Positions 38,055-50,620 of a stretch of 64,000 nucleotides of DNA are shown here, in pieces. The translations under genes were made by a program, and so were the position numbers. Every line of letters begins with the position of its first letter. Position 1 is the first letter of the stretch. The stretch is taken from contig JAGUCH010000009.1 in NCBI GenBank assembly GCA_019096065.1, positions 2,676,001 through 2,740,000 on the forward strand. The letters are read 5' to 3'. The DNA is from Paracyclopina nana (lineage: Eukaryota > Arthropoda > Copepoda > Cyclopoida > Cyclopettidae). The notes beneath the pieces were generated by a model. It saw only the letters and a program-made list of their open reading frames with translations. It made no database searches and was not told where the DNA came from.

Positions 38055-39834
38055 GATGATAATAAAGGACAGTAGTTGAGCAATGTAATATATTGCAACT
38101 AACATGTCATGTGTAGAGGAGCAGGTTTATGACATCTGTGTCCACTATTTGTATGTTTGTAGAACAAATACAGTTTTCTCGGGCTGCAGCCCTAGCTGCT
38201 CTGCTGCTACCACTTTTGAACCTGCTGCAATTCGAGAAAGCTAGAGAAAATCCTACTGCACACACACACACTTTCAGGCCAACTTCTACCGTAGTCTAGT
38301 GGCAGGAAATCTGTTTGAGGTAACTCCAACAACGAATTTTCAAGCCTGCACTTCCAATTGGCTTAATGACATCTGCTCGTGTGCTCCAAGCTTGCTTTTA
38401 AAAGCCCTTTCTTCTCCTGGAAGTATTGCACGAGAAAGCAGTTATAGCAGACATAATTAGGCTTTATTATTTGACGCAAGTTAATGAATGGTTTTGTGGT
38501 GGCTTACACACACACATGTACCAAATATTTAAGGCGCGACGCAATTTACGCGTGAGCGCAAATAGTACATATCTTATGATGTATTATAGGGTAGAAGTCT
38601 GCATTGTCTTGCCTAATGTAATGTGAGCAGATTAAATTGCTTCTTTTTTGCCTCCCTTCTTCCCCCAAAAGCGCTCATTTGTTCCAAGGCCCATACTTCA
38701 GGTCAACAGGATCATTAGCGAGATGTGTGTGCGCTATTTCCGAGCTGACGCACACAAAGTGCACATTGTTGTACATTAATTTCAATAAATTGCAAGCGCA
38801 CAAACACAAGATGTGGAAGAGGACTATTTTTGGGTTTGTTCATGAAGTCCACTTTTCTACCTATTTTGACACGTCTACAGAAATTTTTTCAGGTCCCTTT
38901 CTACTTTCTAATGCCAAAAAAAATTCTACATCTTATGAGGCAAAAATGGTTTACGCTGATTTTCGTGCAAGTTGTGGATGGAAGGACCTTGAAAGCTCGA
39001 TTTTTTTAAAAGCCAACTTTTTGTACGTCATCTGCATTGGTATACGTATACCACGGTTATACTACTATAGGGATATCGGACATTTTAGCAGATATGGCAA
39101 TATAAATGACAGTTGAACCAGCCACACTGTGGCTGCTGCTGCTGCTGTTGTGCACCAGGTGTGGATTACGTGAACAACATTTGTGATAAACTAGAAAGCA
39201 TCTGGAATTCACAATATTCATGTACTATTACTACAGTAGTGCAATATGTACTCATTATTGCTGGAAGTAAAAGCAACTTTTGGTCGAAAGAGCAGCTAGC
39301 AGCAGCATGAAAAGTTTCTTTGCATGCACCAACAGAGAGAAAAGTTGTGTTTTGCCAAAGTAAAAGGATACTCTTCCATGCAAAATTATGAAAGCAAAAG
39401 TCAAACAAGTTTTGGAGCCAAAGATGAGGATGATTCCTTTTAGAGGAATGAGGCTCCCATGTGCCTCGTTTTGGAGGGACCCTCGTAAGCTCACTTGAAG
39501 CAATTATGTGGCCAGATGGGAGGTAAAGCTGTGGCCTGCGTGAATATGGCCTTTTTTCCACCCAAATTCCACGGTATCAATTTTCACGAGAAATTCCGAC
39601 GGTCTTCTGCGAGCACGAAATTTAATCAATTAGATGTGCCATGCTCATCATCCTTATCTTCCCAGGGGATTTTCGAGGCACAAAGAAGAAGAGTTGGTTG
39701 GGGCTTTCTACTCTGATGACGTCATCACTTTCAAATGTATGAAATTGTCGTGAGCGCGCGCACGAGCGCACGCCTGCGTATTCTCTCTCGTTTACTAAAT
39801 TGTGAATTTAGCCTTTAGAAGACCTGTTTATATA

Positions 39835-40030
39835 TCTCAACATTCCAATGCTAAAAACATTTTTATTCAGAGCTTATTTTCAGTTTCGCGAAGTGAAAGT
39901 ATAATTGAGATGAGACAATTGGGACTCAATACTTTGCTCCATGATTTGAATACTTCACAATGTCAAAAAAATTGTGTCTTACGACAAAAACTGAGATTAT
40001 CTATTGAAAGGTTGAAAGATTGCCATATGG
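39835..40030 (-). repeat. Family A element, copy 14 (diverged)
   Basis: TTATTTTCAGTTTCGCGAAG, GAGATGAGACAATTGGGACT and TTGTGTCTTACGACAAAAAC occur in the reversed family order. Ends are not clear. Confidence 0.4.
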
Positions 40031-40446
40031 AGGATTTGCGCTCAAATTCAGCTATTTGTGGAATGGCCACCCACAAAACAAACAGTTGCTGTCTGGAATT
40101 TCAAATATACAGCAGCCACCTTGCCTACATCAATGAACGGGCTAAGTCAACCGAATATCACTGTAAAAGAGGCTTTCTTTTAATTCACACCATGCCATAT
40201 AAAGCAGCCGTGTGTCATTTCATGCATGCTGTGGTAGCAGACTGGCTCACAAGGACATAAGAGCACGCGAGAAGTTCATTTTGCAAATTGGATTGTTCCA
40301 CTACTTTCTGCCTCAAACGATTCAGAGTTGCTTGGTTGGCTTTCAGAAGCAGCCTAACTTTTTTCCACCACAATATCATGTCGTCGGATTTTTAAGCTCG
40401 CAAACGCTCTTAACTTTGGGTTATTCTCTAGCACGTTTGTATGCTC

Positions 40447-40790
40447 TTCAGTGGTGTTCAACTATCTATCATTTCCATTATTGTCAAAAAAATAATTTTT
40501 TTTGTCGCAAGAAAGTGCACAAATTATGGAATTAATTAATGGGCCTCAATGGTATTTTCTCGGCTCATTATCTTCCGCGTCTTTGATCGCAGCATGGTTG
40601 CGGTTGTTATCGGTTCTTATTTACTGACGAGGTTGCGATGTCAGTAAATAAGAAGCGATAACAACCGTAAGCATGCCACGATCAAAGACGCGGAAGATAA
40701 TAAGCCCTCCTTTGGGGTTTTCAATTTCCAAGACTAAAAATAACCAAGCAATGCGTGAGGATTTTCCTAGATATTTGCTGAGCATGGCAA
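40447..40790 (+). repeat. Family A element, copy 15, split by a palindromic element
   Basis: Left part has CAGTGGTGTTCAACTATC and AATTAATGGGCCTCAATGG; right part has TTTTCAATTTCCAAGACTAA and GCGTGAGGATTTTCC. Together they read as one family member interrupted by 40562-40706. Confidence 0.45.
40562..40706. mobile_element. Palindromic element P, copy 1 (145 bp)
   Basis: Nearly the whole element is one inverted repeat starting GGCTCATTATCTTCCGCG and ending in its complement, around a short centre with GAGGTTGCGATG. It is flanked by the 3-bp direct repeat CTC (40559-40561, 40707-40709). Confidence 0.92.
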
Positions 40791-41826
40791 AGGCAAAAAA
40801 GCAAAAAAATCTGCAAAGGAATATTTTCAATCAAATATGCAAAGGGATCAGTTGAGGAGGCCAATCTTGGAATTGGCCTCAGTATTATTAGTAGGCCTTT
40901 CTTTGCCTTTGGTGCTAAAAGTCTTCCTCGCAAGCACATTTGTCAAAGGACATTGGGAGCCTTAAAGTTTTCTTCCTTCTAGCTTTCTTGGCAATGTGAT
41001 GAATGTGCTTGCACAAACTTATAGACATATATTACATTTACTGCAGTAGTAGTAGTCACATACTGCACAGTGCTTGCAGTACAGAAAGTGAAAGCAGGGT
41101 TAAATTAGGGCAATCACCAAACTGTTGCTCGCCTTTTAAAAATGCAATTTGTTTTGCTCAGTGGTGCTGAACAAATTTGCATAGCTATTTGCTACTATTT
41201 CTTCGCTGCTGCAGAAAAATGTACTAGAACAAAGGCACGCTTTTTTGGGCTGTTCTTCGTAGTAGTACAAGACGTGAAAATTGATGCAAAATGCTGATAG
41301 GCATGAGACTCTCAAGAACACGCGAGCATAACAAATTCCAAAGGTGAAATTGCAACGCAGAATTGAAGGCTGTTTGTTATTGCTTTTGCACAAAACATTC
41401 CATGGCAAAATAGTGTCCAATTTGGGAGGGAAATGGGCCAATTGAAGCATTTGCCTCCTTGGAGATTTTTTCAAGCCAGTAAAATGCTTTACTAATCAGG
41501 TCTAAGGAGAAATTACTTTTGTCGTCCTTGCTTGCACCTGTCGGCTTTAATTTCGAAAAAACAACTAAAAATGCCAACACTTTCCCTCCTTATATACTGC
41601 ATTTTGGCCATCGCACTACTTCTACACTCAGGGGCTTACATTACGCACCAAAAGGTGCATTATTTGTGACAGTTTGAGACCAAAGGGCGACGACGAGAAA
41701 CTTGAGTAAATTGCAAAAACGCTCGCTCATGTTTCCCATCTAACGCCTTATACTGCTATATCTTCACTTTTGGCATTTGGGTCAAGGCCGAACATTTTAT
41801 GGTGGTTACATTCTTTGAAAATATTT

Positions 41827-42066
41827 TTATGCGGTGTTCATCTAAGCAAAGGTTGATTTTGAAAGATAATTATTTCAGGGCATTTTTGATTTTGACTACA
41901 TTTTATGCAATTGTAGTAAGATACATTTCAGTAGTCAAGTCAATGTACTACTAGAAAAAGGGACTCGGTATTCATCTTTCAATTTGGTTTTCAGTTCCCA
42001 AAATTGAAATTGAGCACCAAGTGAGAAGAACGTTTCTTTGCGGTGAGATTTCTATTGTCGTGGCAT
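41827..42066 (+). repeat. Family A element, copy 16
   Basis: Left end TTATGCGGTGTTCATCTAAG. Contains GTAAGATACATTTCAG, TTTTCAGTTCCCAAAATTGA and GTTTCTTTGCGGTGAGATTT. The right end is eroded. Confidence 0.6.
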
Positions 42067-42161
42067 TTGGCTTGAAATCAGCTTTCCTGGCTTACACTTG
42101 CTAAATCACTTCTGATGAGAATCTAACCCTTCTGTTTAACTGTGCATTCTTATAAACAGAC

Positions 42162-42274
42162 CTCACACCACGCACCCAGCTCAGAATTGAAGCTAGGAAT
42201 TTTTTGTCAACTTGGCTTGCCTGTTCAAGTGTAAACTGCAGAGTTGCACACTGGCTGTCAAAGGTATAAAAGCC
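42162..42274 (-). CDS. Candidate exon, possibly of the actinoporin-like gene
   Basis: A strong acceptor (CTCTCCCTTTTTCAG) opens a frame of about 37 codons with coding-like composition (includes LEQASQVDKKFLASILSWV, which could form an amphipathic helix). A donor at 42161 (GAG|GTCTGT) would leave phase 2, matching the next actinoporin-like exon at 35437. Entry is phase 0, so it would require the alternative donor of the 45.2-kb exon. It may belong to another gene or be chance. Confidence 0.3.
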
Positions 42275-43142
42275 CTGAAAAAGGGAGAGGCGCAAAAAAG
42301 TGAGCATTGTTGTTGTTGTTGTTCTAAACAAAAATGAGGGCAATTTTCATGGAATTTGTACACGGGAGAACGGGCAAAAAAATAGTATAATTATTTTTGA
42401 CCTGCAAGGTGTGTGCAGCAGCGTTGTAGCAGCTGTAAGCAAATACATGCATGGGGTGAAAGCAAGTAAACGTAGTAATTTGCAGTTCGTAGTCAGCAAG
42501 GCAAGAAGTAGTTGAACAAGCTTGCTTCAAGGATGATGACATTTTTGTCTGATGACCCCATTCGTCTTTTTTGCTTAAAAAAAGGAAAAATTGCTTCTTG
42601 CGCTACAATCCATTCCCTGTTGTTGTACTGCTAAGTAACGAGCCCGGGCCAAAAGATGATCATGCGTCAAAAGGCTTTTTACGTTAAATTAGCCGTTCAG
42701 AAGTGAGCATGTTTACTTGTTTGAACCACCATCATCCTTTCTCTTTCTTTTTCTGGGAAAAAAGCAAGTCGTTCTAATTTGCTTTCTCCCCCCATCAGAG
42801 CGGTGAAAAAGCCCGAGATTAAGCAGCACAACTCTTCTTCTGTTGGTGATAATGACTCGAGTCTCTTAGAAAAGTTTTTTTGATGGATGATCATAACTTA
42901 CTCAAATTAATTTCAACTTCTTCTGTGTTCAAGAACTACTGTAAAACAACCATGATGAATTAGTTTCATGCACAACTTCTTGCCTTGTGGGCATTTTCGT
43001 GAGAGAACTTTTCACGATTGCTTCTTGTTAAGAAAGTATTTTACAAAGGAGGGAAAAAGCCTACTATGAGCAGCAACAACAAGCAGATGTTTATCAAAAA
43101 AATGTGGAGTGACATTCCAGAGTTGATCCAAGTAAAGACTTT

Positions 43143-43275
43143 TTATGCGGTGTTCATCTGCGGCCTCAATGAAAATCTTCACGATGAGCAACTTTCTCTT
43201 TAATGCTCCAATTTCAGTTTGAGTAACTAAAAACTAAATTGCAAGATGGCAATTGCTTGTCATTTTCAGCTTGAC
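43143..43275 (-). repeat. Family A element, copy 17 (truncated)
   Basis: End TTATGCGGTGTTCATCTGC is intact. GAAAATCTTCACGATGAGCA and CAATTTCAGTTTGAGTAACT follow, then similarity fades. Confidence 0.55.
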
Positions 43276-43937
43276 AACATGAAAAATGCATGCTCATGCA
43301 TGACCACCACATCAACGTGGCACTGCTTCCAAAAGAATAAGTTGTATTCAAAAGTGTATTAAGCAAATGTATCCGGATTCTCGCAGTGAAGAGAGCCAGT
43401 TTTGAGAGTTTTATTCGAGCAGTAGCAAAGTTGTGCGAGTCTCGAGGCGACAACTTTTGGGCCGAAAATGTCCCCTGAGAGGGAAGTGCTCCTGCTTTGC
43501 GTATGTTCATAGCTATGTTCTCTACATAGATGGACACGGGACAAAAATAATGGGACGTTGAAATAGCTTCAACTCCTCACTAGGGACTCGCAGTAGCTTC
43601 CAGCTATACAGCAGCTTACAACTTTCTGGCTTACATGTTTGCATGACTGCATTTTTCCTCTTCTTCTTTTCCGGGAGAAAAATGAAGCCAATTTTCACGT
43701 TTTGCAAATCAACAAGCTAGCTAGTAGCTGCATCAACCAACTCAGATTTTGGCCACCTCTTTTTGACAGCTCAACATGAATTGACTGTACTTTACTCAGC
43801 TTTTTGACGAAGATAATGAGCAAGGAAAAAAGGGTTTTTTGGGATGGGAAGCAGCCTTTTGGGACATGCATCATGACATCTATGACTGCATGTTTCAGTT
43901 GACTGCACAAGTAAATCCGTCTTGCTTTTTTCCCATA

Positions 43938-44283
43938 ATCATGCAGTGTTCACATAACCAAACGGAAAACATTTTTGTCGTCAAGTAAATTCGTTTTCAT
44001 GTTGTAAGTAATTTTTAGTTTTGATAACTGATAGCGAAGCTGAGAGATGACAATCGAGTCTCATTGATACTTGCGTAGATTCCCCGCTGGAAAATTTTAC
44101 ACACCATACAGTAGGCGTTACGGAATGGTCACATATACGGTACAAATCCGTAACGCCTACTGTGTGGTGTGTAAAATTTTCCTGTGGGGTTTGCTCCACT
44201 TTGCCAAAAAATTGTATCCCTTGAGCGAACATGTCGTCAAATCCGAAAATGTTCAATAATTCCCAAAGATGAGTATCACATGA
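43938..44283 (-). repeat. Family A element, copy 18, carrying a nested hairpin
   Basis: Ends ATCATGCAGTGTTCACAT and GATGAGTATCACATGA. The core shows TTTTTAGTTTTGATAACTGA and GATGACAATCGAGTCTCATT. The continuity of the family is broken by the inverted repeat at 44082-44189, after which CCAAAAAATTGTATCC and CATGTCGTC resume. Confidence 0.55.
44082..44189. repeat. Long hairpin, 36-bp arms with 22-base loop
   Basis: Arms 44089-44124 and 44147-44182 pair with one mismatch (G-U in RNA), and pairing continues outward with CCCC/GGGG after a small bulge. The loop is ATGGTCACATATACGGTACAAA. It is either a tiny foldback transposon or a transcript-folding hairpin. No coding. Confidence 0.9.
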
Positions 44284-44299
44284 GGATGAAATGATAAAA

Positions 44300-45200
44300 A
44301 TTAAAAGCTTGTTTATTTTTGCTTGAACTTGACATTCGACTTGAACGTCGTGAAGAAAAATCAAAGTTGACATGGAGCAACTTGACTACGACTTTCACTG
44401 TACACAGAAGCTTGCTTCTTGGGTCTCTTTAAAAAGGTGGGAGTGCTAATGGGTTCAGGCAGATGCTCAACACTTCACGTGCGTTTTCTTGCTCGTAGCA
44501 TGTATGCACAATTTAAAAAAGGTATAATGGCATTCTCAAGAATGCAATTCTCCAGTCAGTTTGTGTGTGCAATCAGTTGCACTTTGACCATGATGACCAC
44601 CAGGTCACAAGCTTACAGTAGGCCTAGTAATAATTTCTAAGGTGGCATTTTTAGTGCTGTTGTTCCTCCATAAAAAATGGCATGCACCCTTGAGGAGACA
44701 ACACAATCAGATTAGAAAGCACTTGGCTTAAGTTGGCTTTGACAGATTCTATCAGCACCCACTCCACCTCTGACCAATTAGAGGCAACAATTTGTTGTTG
44801 CTGCCATCATCCCTGCTGAATAAACCAAATGGCTTGCACAGCACAGTTTCATTTTTCGGGTGAAAGCCATTATGTACTATACACCGTAGCCTCAACTTTG
44901 GAAACTTGCGTTTAGAAAGCAATGCTGATTTTTTTTACAATTACAGGCTGTTACATAGAAGCTTCTGCTTTAGAGCAAGCCACTAGCTGCTATAGTATAG
45001 CAATATAGCCTTAATGGGTTTCTTGGGATTTGTCCAATAGCTTCGTTTCAAATACGAGATAAAAGTCGATCCGCTCATTAGCTTTCACGTCGTTCAGTGA
45101 TGCAATGAGATGCTCTTTTTCCCATATATTCTAGTACTGTATGTTGTTGTTATGGTAAAGCAAATTGGCAAGTCTAGTACGTAGTAGCTTGGTGAAAAGT
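44300..45200. other. Non-coding intron or intergenic DNA
   Basis: No exon or element recognised in this part of the repeat-rich region. Confidence 0.35.
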
Positions 45201-45220
45201 GCATTTGGCCAACAACTTAC

Positions 45221-45394
45221 ACTTCACTCTCTGTATGTAGGGTCTTCCCCACACTAATTATGCACCCCTCGCGGATCTTTTTGAATGGCATCCCCACTAG
45301 TGCATCACACTGGGAGGGCTGACATTGTGGAAAAACCGTTTGGCCCATCGCATTATTGGCCCAATAAATAAATGAGCATTCCCTGGCCTGCTTT
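45221..45394 (-). CDS. Candidate cysteine-bearing exon of a secreted protein
   Basis: Acceptor TTGCTGCTTTAG at 45395 and consensus donor GTAAGT at 45220 bound 174 bases, entering and leaving in phase 2. The frame includes CSFIYWANNAMGQTVFPQC and two further cysteines, a pattern of an extracellular domain I do not recognise. Its phases fit between the signal-peptide exon at 50.6 kb and the actinoporin-like exon at 35.4 kb. A competing donor three bases earlier (GTGTAA) would give phase 0. Confidence 0.4.
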
Positions 45395-45449
45395 CTAAAG
45401 CAGCAATCATCATTTAAAAGGTTTGAGGAAAAACGATTTTTCACCTTTG

Positions 45450-46860
45450 AAATGTATTTTATGCGAGAGACCGAGCTTCCTCAGTTGAGTAATTGAAAAA
45501 AGTATGTAAATTGTAGCAAGGTGCTACTTTCCTTCTGCAAGATTGGAAATTGGTGCTACGAGTTGCGCTCGGAGTAATTTAGTTGCTGATTAGCTAGCTT
45601 CATGTCCGCAGCTCTACATAACAAGATTAGTCATGTAGCTTATGCGAAGCTTAAAACGCAACCAGTCGAAGGATCCTTTCCAATAATCGTTTTTGTTGGT
45701 ACACCTACTACATAAGCAGCGCTCGTTCGCGTAACTCTTTTCAGGTAGGTAAGCTAGCCAAGGATTTTTGATCCATATCTTGCCAAAATTTGGTGCAAAA
45801 TATCTCATGATTAGCTCAAAGTTTGCTGCCCAATTTGTGTGTTTCCAAAGCCACTTTGTTGATCAAATCACCTTGCTTTGCTTATTATGATGATGGGAAC
45901 GAGCTGGGATGAGGAGTCTGAAGAAAAGCCATAACCCACAAATGCCAACACATTAATTTCGGCCCAGTCAGGCTAATGTTGCCAATCTTCTCTAAAATTG
46001 GTATCATAACGCGACTACTAGACGTCCTTACACACACTATTCATGCTAAGAATGCATATAATTGGCCACCGCACAGTGGGTCAAAAAGCCATTTTCACGC
46101 GCACGAGAAAATCCGCCAAATCGCCCGAATTCTCATTAAACTACCAATTTTCAAATTCTAATTGGGTTGACTTCTAGGCAATGAAAAGAGCCAAAAATGG
46201 TTTGAATTGACAGATACATATTCAAATTTGACTTCGAAATCAAACTTTGCTTGAAAAAGTGTTCAGCAAGAAAATGGTAGAATAGCCATTTTTGGCCATT
46301 TTTGGGCATCCATAACGTTTGATTGGAATAGAATAGAATTGGTCTTTTAAGGCTGAGAGGTGAATAAGACCCCATTTAATGATTATTCATCAAAATTGGC
46401 TGCGGAAATTTGCGGACTTGGGAGGCCTGAATGTTAGTTTTTAGCTTACGGCCCTATGAAAATTGACTCCTACGATTTCGCGAGTTTTTTTCCCGTGCGC
46501 GTCCAGAAGGCATTTTGAGCCACTGTGCACCGTTTGATTGTTGGCCTCCAAATAAAGATAAGTAAGACATAGCGCTTCGGCACTGCAGATCACCGATTTT
46601 CGATATTCCATTTGCCCACAAAACAACTGCATCTTTTTTCTCAGTCTTCAGAAAACTATACTAAGTAAACATGCCGAGTGGAAGCTAGAAGTATTTTAAG
46701 TTTTCCATTTTAGTGAATATCAAGAGTCCAAACGAGAATAAAATGCGTGTTGAAATGGGGGAAAAAAGGAGGAGGACGACGACTATTTGTAGGTGAAAAG
46801 TTCAGCTTGGCTTTAAAAACAGCAGAAAAGTGGGGAGAACTGCAGCCTAAGGGACAGATT
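45450..46860. other. Non-coding DNA, probable intron
   Basis: Lies between two candidate exons of the actinoporin-like gene. No open frame with splice context was found. Confidence 0.35.
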
Positions 46861-46871
46861 TAAGGCTTAGG

Positions 46872-47093
46872 CATGGTTCACCTGCATATTATGGCTGATA
46901 TTTTGTCAAAATATCGGAGCGAAATGCTGAGAAACTGAGAAATTAGGTGCTGTTGTAGGATGGATTTTGGTACCAAAAGACCGAATCCGAAGAAAAAATC
47001 TAAAAAATGTTTTTGGAAGTACCTGATATTTGCAAATATCAGCATAATATCGCTCGATATTTTGATCATAATATCGCAGGTGAACCAGGCCTT
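46872..47093. repeat. Foldback element, TIR GGTTCACCTGC(G)ATATTATG
   Basis: Left GGTTCACCTGCATATTATG and right CATAATATCGCAGGTGAACC are inverted copies, and the interior adds more pairing (GATATTTTG...CAAAATATC, CTGATATTTGCAAATATCAG). TAAGGC occurs outside both ends. The 222-bp element has no coding. Confidence 0.8.
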
Positions 47094-48232
47094 ACTCTGC
47101 GAACGGTCAGAAAGTACTTGAATGTCATCAAATCATATTTCCTTTGACTATTTGACACCATTTGATGCCTTTGATGTTGGAATCTGGAGGGAAAATAAAA
47201 TCCTCTCTCCCTTGAGTGAGGAGAGAGAGAGAAAACATGAATTTTTTCCACACTCAAGTGTAGCACAGTCTATCTTAGCATATTGGGCACACACAAATTA
47301 CAGCTGTTCACAGAAGGCTGAACAGAATCATTAATCAATGCTCTTTTTTCAACTCGAGTCTGGTTGCGCGCTCTTTCAATTGTTTTGATTCTCTGCTCGC
47401 GGAGTCGTATCAACTTTTCTTAGGCTTTATTAAAGTTTCTTCTTGTTCAACTCATCATGAAAATGCAATTTGTATTTTTTTGAATTTCTTTCAGTCAATT
47501 TCTAAAATTGCAATATTTTATTTAACACACAAAAAAGGGTATTTTTTAATCTATGAGTTAGCTGCTGATTCATATTGATTAATTAGCTCGAAGTGTTGAT
47601 TCGATCCGCTTTGTTTTGATTCTTACAGCGCTTACAGTTATAATGTAAACAACCCAGCACGTGTGACTTGAAATTAGCCAAAATCAAGAGAAAAAAACCT
47701 TGGTTTGAAAAGCGCTTAGAGCCTGAGAAAAAACTTTAATTTCTACATTAGCCATATTGTAAAAGTGGTCTCTCAGGAGACGAAAAGCGAAAAGTGTAGA
47801 AATGTGATTGGTGTGATCAGAGCCATGCGAGGCAGAGTGAGAGAGAGTGAGAGAGGAAGTGGGCACTTCCCTTTGTGAAGAAGAAGAACTTGCCTCTTCC
47901 ATTTTCTCACGGATCCATGACAGAAAAGCGAGCGAAGCACGTGGCAACTGAACCATGAATCGTTTTGCGCGATATACTGCAAGCTTGGCAACTTCTCTAC
48001 ATTCCGATACACAGACCATGCTACCACGTTATGGCCACTGTGTATTAAAATTCAGCTGATGGCCTTTTCCTGCCAACTTTCAATGAAAACATTGGCATTC
48101 AGGTGCAATGGCAGGGACAAGTGACAGCCAAATGCACATAGCAGCAAAATTTTCTTGTGGTCAACAATCTTGATAGTCTTTCCAGCTTTTGACATTTTTT
48201 CGACACCTTTTTTTCTTAAGGTCACATTTCGA

Positions 48233-48409
48233 ATTCATGTGGTGATCATCTATGCAAAGTTTTCTTAATTTCTGTTGACTGGTTCAAATCAACGATGCTT
48301 TTAATGAGACTCGATTGTCATCTTGCAATTTTGTTTTCAGTTCTCGCCGCTGAAATTGGCCGTTGCTTTGCATCAAGAATTTGGAAATGCATAGATGAAC
48401 ACATCATTT
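48233..48409 (+). repeat. Family A element, copy 19
   Basis: Ends TTCATGTGGTGATCATCTA and ATAGATGAACACATCAT. Contains TTAATGAGACTCGATTGTCA and TTTTGTTTTCAGTTCTCGCC, close to the family consensus. Confidence 0.7.
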
Positions 48410-49199
48410 TCTGCTAGGGAACATGTGCCTTCTTGCTCCATATGCAAAGATTTACTCCTTGTCGGAATAGCTCAAAGTCAATTTAGCCCAAAGGTGTTTT
48501 TGCCGTCACGTGGAAAACTTCATCAGACAGCCGCGAGTGGGAAAAAATGTGTCAAGATTGCAATATGCTTATTTTTTCCATATTCCCACTGCTGCGGAAT
48601 TAGCAATACTGCGCTGGCTTTTTGTAGTAATCTCCAGTGGATGCCCGAGAGCGCGTGATAATCCGGATTTACACACAAATCCTTCTCAAAAATAATAGTC
48701 GCGGACTTTTTTGATATCTTCCACTTTGCCATTTGAACATGCCTTTGTCGAGATTTGAAGCCCTACATGATCATCGACTTGTTGTTGTCCAACTCCGATC
48801 TTTTCACCGGAAGCCGGTGGTTTGCTAAGGTATATACACAGCAAAAAATCCACTGTGCTACTTGGACTGGCAGGCTTGCGTGCTTTTCCTCCAATGTGAC
48901 TTAATCCAGCCAGAAATAAGGCAGAGGCAAAAAAGGAAATTCCTCAACAATTGATTTCGCCTTGAACCCAAATCAAGAGTTTCATTATTTTTCACTCAGC
49001 AATCCACTAGCTGAGCAATTCGTGTGAAAAGCAGTGGTTGTGATTCCCAAAATTATCGTGATTGTTGTGTGAGCTGTGTCTTATGCAAAATTGAGCCAGG
49101 TAGCTTGTCATTTCCGTTATAAAACTTTCTTCTGGGACTAGTCTGTGTGCTCTATGAATGTAAATAAAGGGGAAAATTGCGCCCTCCTTGATTACCTTT

Positions 49200-49428
49200 T
49201 GTTCGAAACGCATGACTACAACCTTGACGTAAAGCAACGTTTTACATTTGTAGTTCAATTTCAGTTTTAGCAACTGACACCAATTTGGGATCATGACAAT
49301 CACGTTTCATTATTCGATTCATCGACTTAAGGAAGTTGGTATGCCAAAAAAAAGTATCTCATCACAAAAATAAAAATGTCGTTGAATCAATATATCAGGA
49401 TATGTAATTGACGTAGATGAAGCACTTT
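49200..49428 (-). repeat. Family A element, copy 20
   Basis: ACCTTGACGTAAAGCAACGT near the left, CAATTTCAGTTTTAGCAACT in the middle, GTATCTCATCACAAAAATAA and right end GTAGATGAAGCAC. Confidence 0.55.
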
Positions 49429-49774
49429 TTTGCACAAAAAACTTTTGCTCACCCATATTCCCATAAAAAGTATATGGGTGGAAAAGTGCAGCTGCATTTG
49501 CCAACTTCGTTGCAAATCAAAGTTTTTATAGCTGGAGAACTGCTCCTGTAAGGTCAAACCTAATCGAAGCAGCTATTGCCTGTGATTCTTATCACGAGTA
49601 AAGCAACTAAGATAAGTTGAAAGCCCTTAATTGAAATTCCAGACAGTCTTTCCTGATAGTAGCACAAGCCGTGGACAAAACATCAGCTTGTCTTTATAGC
49701 AGCAAAGCTGCGAAATTCTAGCGCAAGATGATGAACTTGCCACCCTCAAATCACGATAATTTTAGCTTTGATCC

Positions 49775-49925
49775 CAGCTGCATTTTTTTGACGAGCCAAC
49801 TCGTTCAAGTCGTTTTCCTAAATTATGAAACCCGATTGTCATTCCTCCAAATTGCTTTCAGTTGCCAAAGCTGAAATTAAACGACAACTCATTTGATTTG
49901 CTCGCGTCAAGAATTTGCATGATTA
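49775..49925 (+). repeat. Family A element, copy 21 (partial)
   Basis: ACCCGATTGTCATTCCTCCA, TTTCAGTTGCCAAAGCTGAA and GCTCGCGTCAAGAATTTG occur in order. Neither terminus is preserved. Confidence 0.45.
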
Positions 49926-50501
49926 TTCCCTCTGCGCTGAAAATGCAATGCTCGAAAAAGTGAATCAGCTAAAAGCTCGCAATTCTAGAAAAACAGCTCA
50001 ACTTGACTCTGATTTGATAACAATCTTGTTTCTACCGAAAAACGTCATTCCTTTTCCTCCCAAAGCCAAAAAACATACAAATGAAGCAACAAGATCATTC
50101 TCAAAATTTTGGATGGAAAAAGCAGTTTTATGACCCAAACATTTGGGGAATGTTGCCTGGCTCTCAACGAAAGAAACGTGCATGGCTTTGACAGCTTTCA
50201 CTAAGTTTAAAAAAATTCCAAGCTGAAAACAAAAAAAATATTCAAAAGGGACATCTAAGAAAGGTAATTATGCTACCAATCTCCCAAGGGAGGTGGAGCT
50301 AGAGGCAGCAGTTTTGGAAGTTACTGCCACAGTGTAGAAACACTCTATAAAGCAAATTTCACGCAACATCGCCTTTGCATCATGCGGCAATTTGTCTGAG
50401 GATCGCAGAAAGAATCCCCAAGAAGATATAGAGGCTGTTTTAGAGGCTGAAAACGTCCGTCACGTGTCATGACTTCTTCTCTGTGACAATCTACTACTTA
50501 C

Positions 50502-50620
50502 AGTTGTGACACGTATTTCTCGTCGTAGGCCGTGGCCGCAATCAGACACCGGAACAGAAAGAAACCAATGGAGGCCAAGTTGAGGCCGGCTGACGAGGCC
50601 AAGAACCGATTTCCATGCAT
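50502..50620 (-). CDS. Candidate first exon encoding a signal peptide
   Basis: ATG 50620-50618 opens 39 codons to a consensus donor GTAAGT at 50501, leaving phase 2. A hydrophobic run (LASIGFFLFRCLIAATA) followed by AYDEKY looks like a signal peptide with cleavage after Ala. Its G/C-rich codons stand out from surrounding DNA. It fits in phase with the 45.4-kb candidate exon and with the actinoporin-like exon at 35437, so it is a good candidate for the 5' end of that gene, though the distance is 15 kb. Confidence 0.5.

Noticed and set aside
47684..48027. Overlapping minus open frames with serine runs
   Set aside because: No donor or acceptor in phase, and both frames are equally open, which suggests composition rather than coding.
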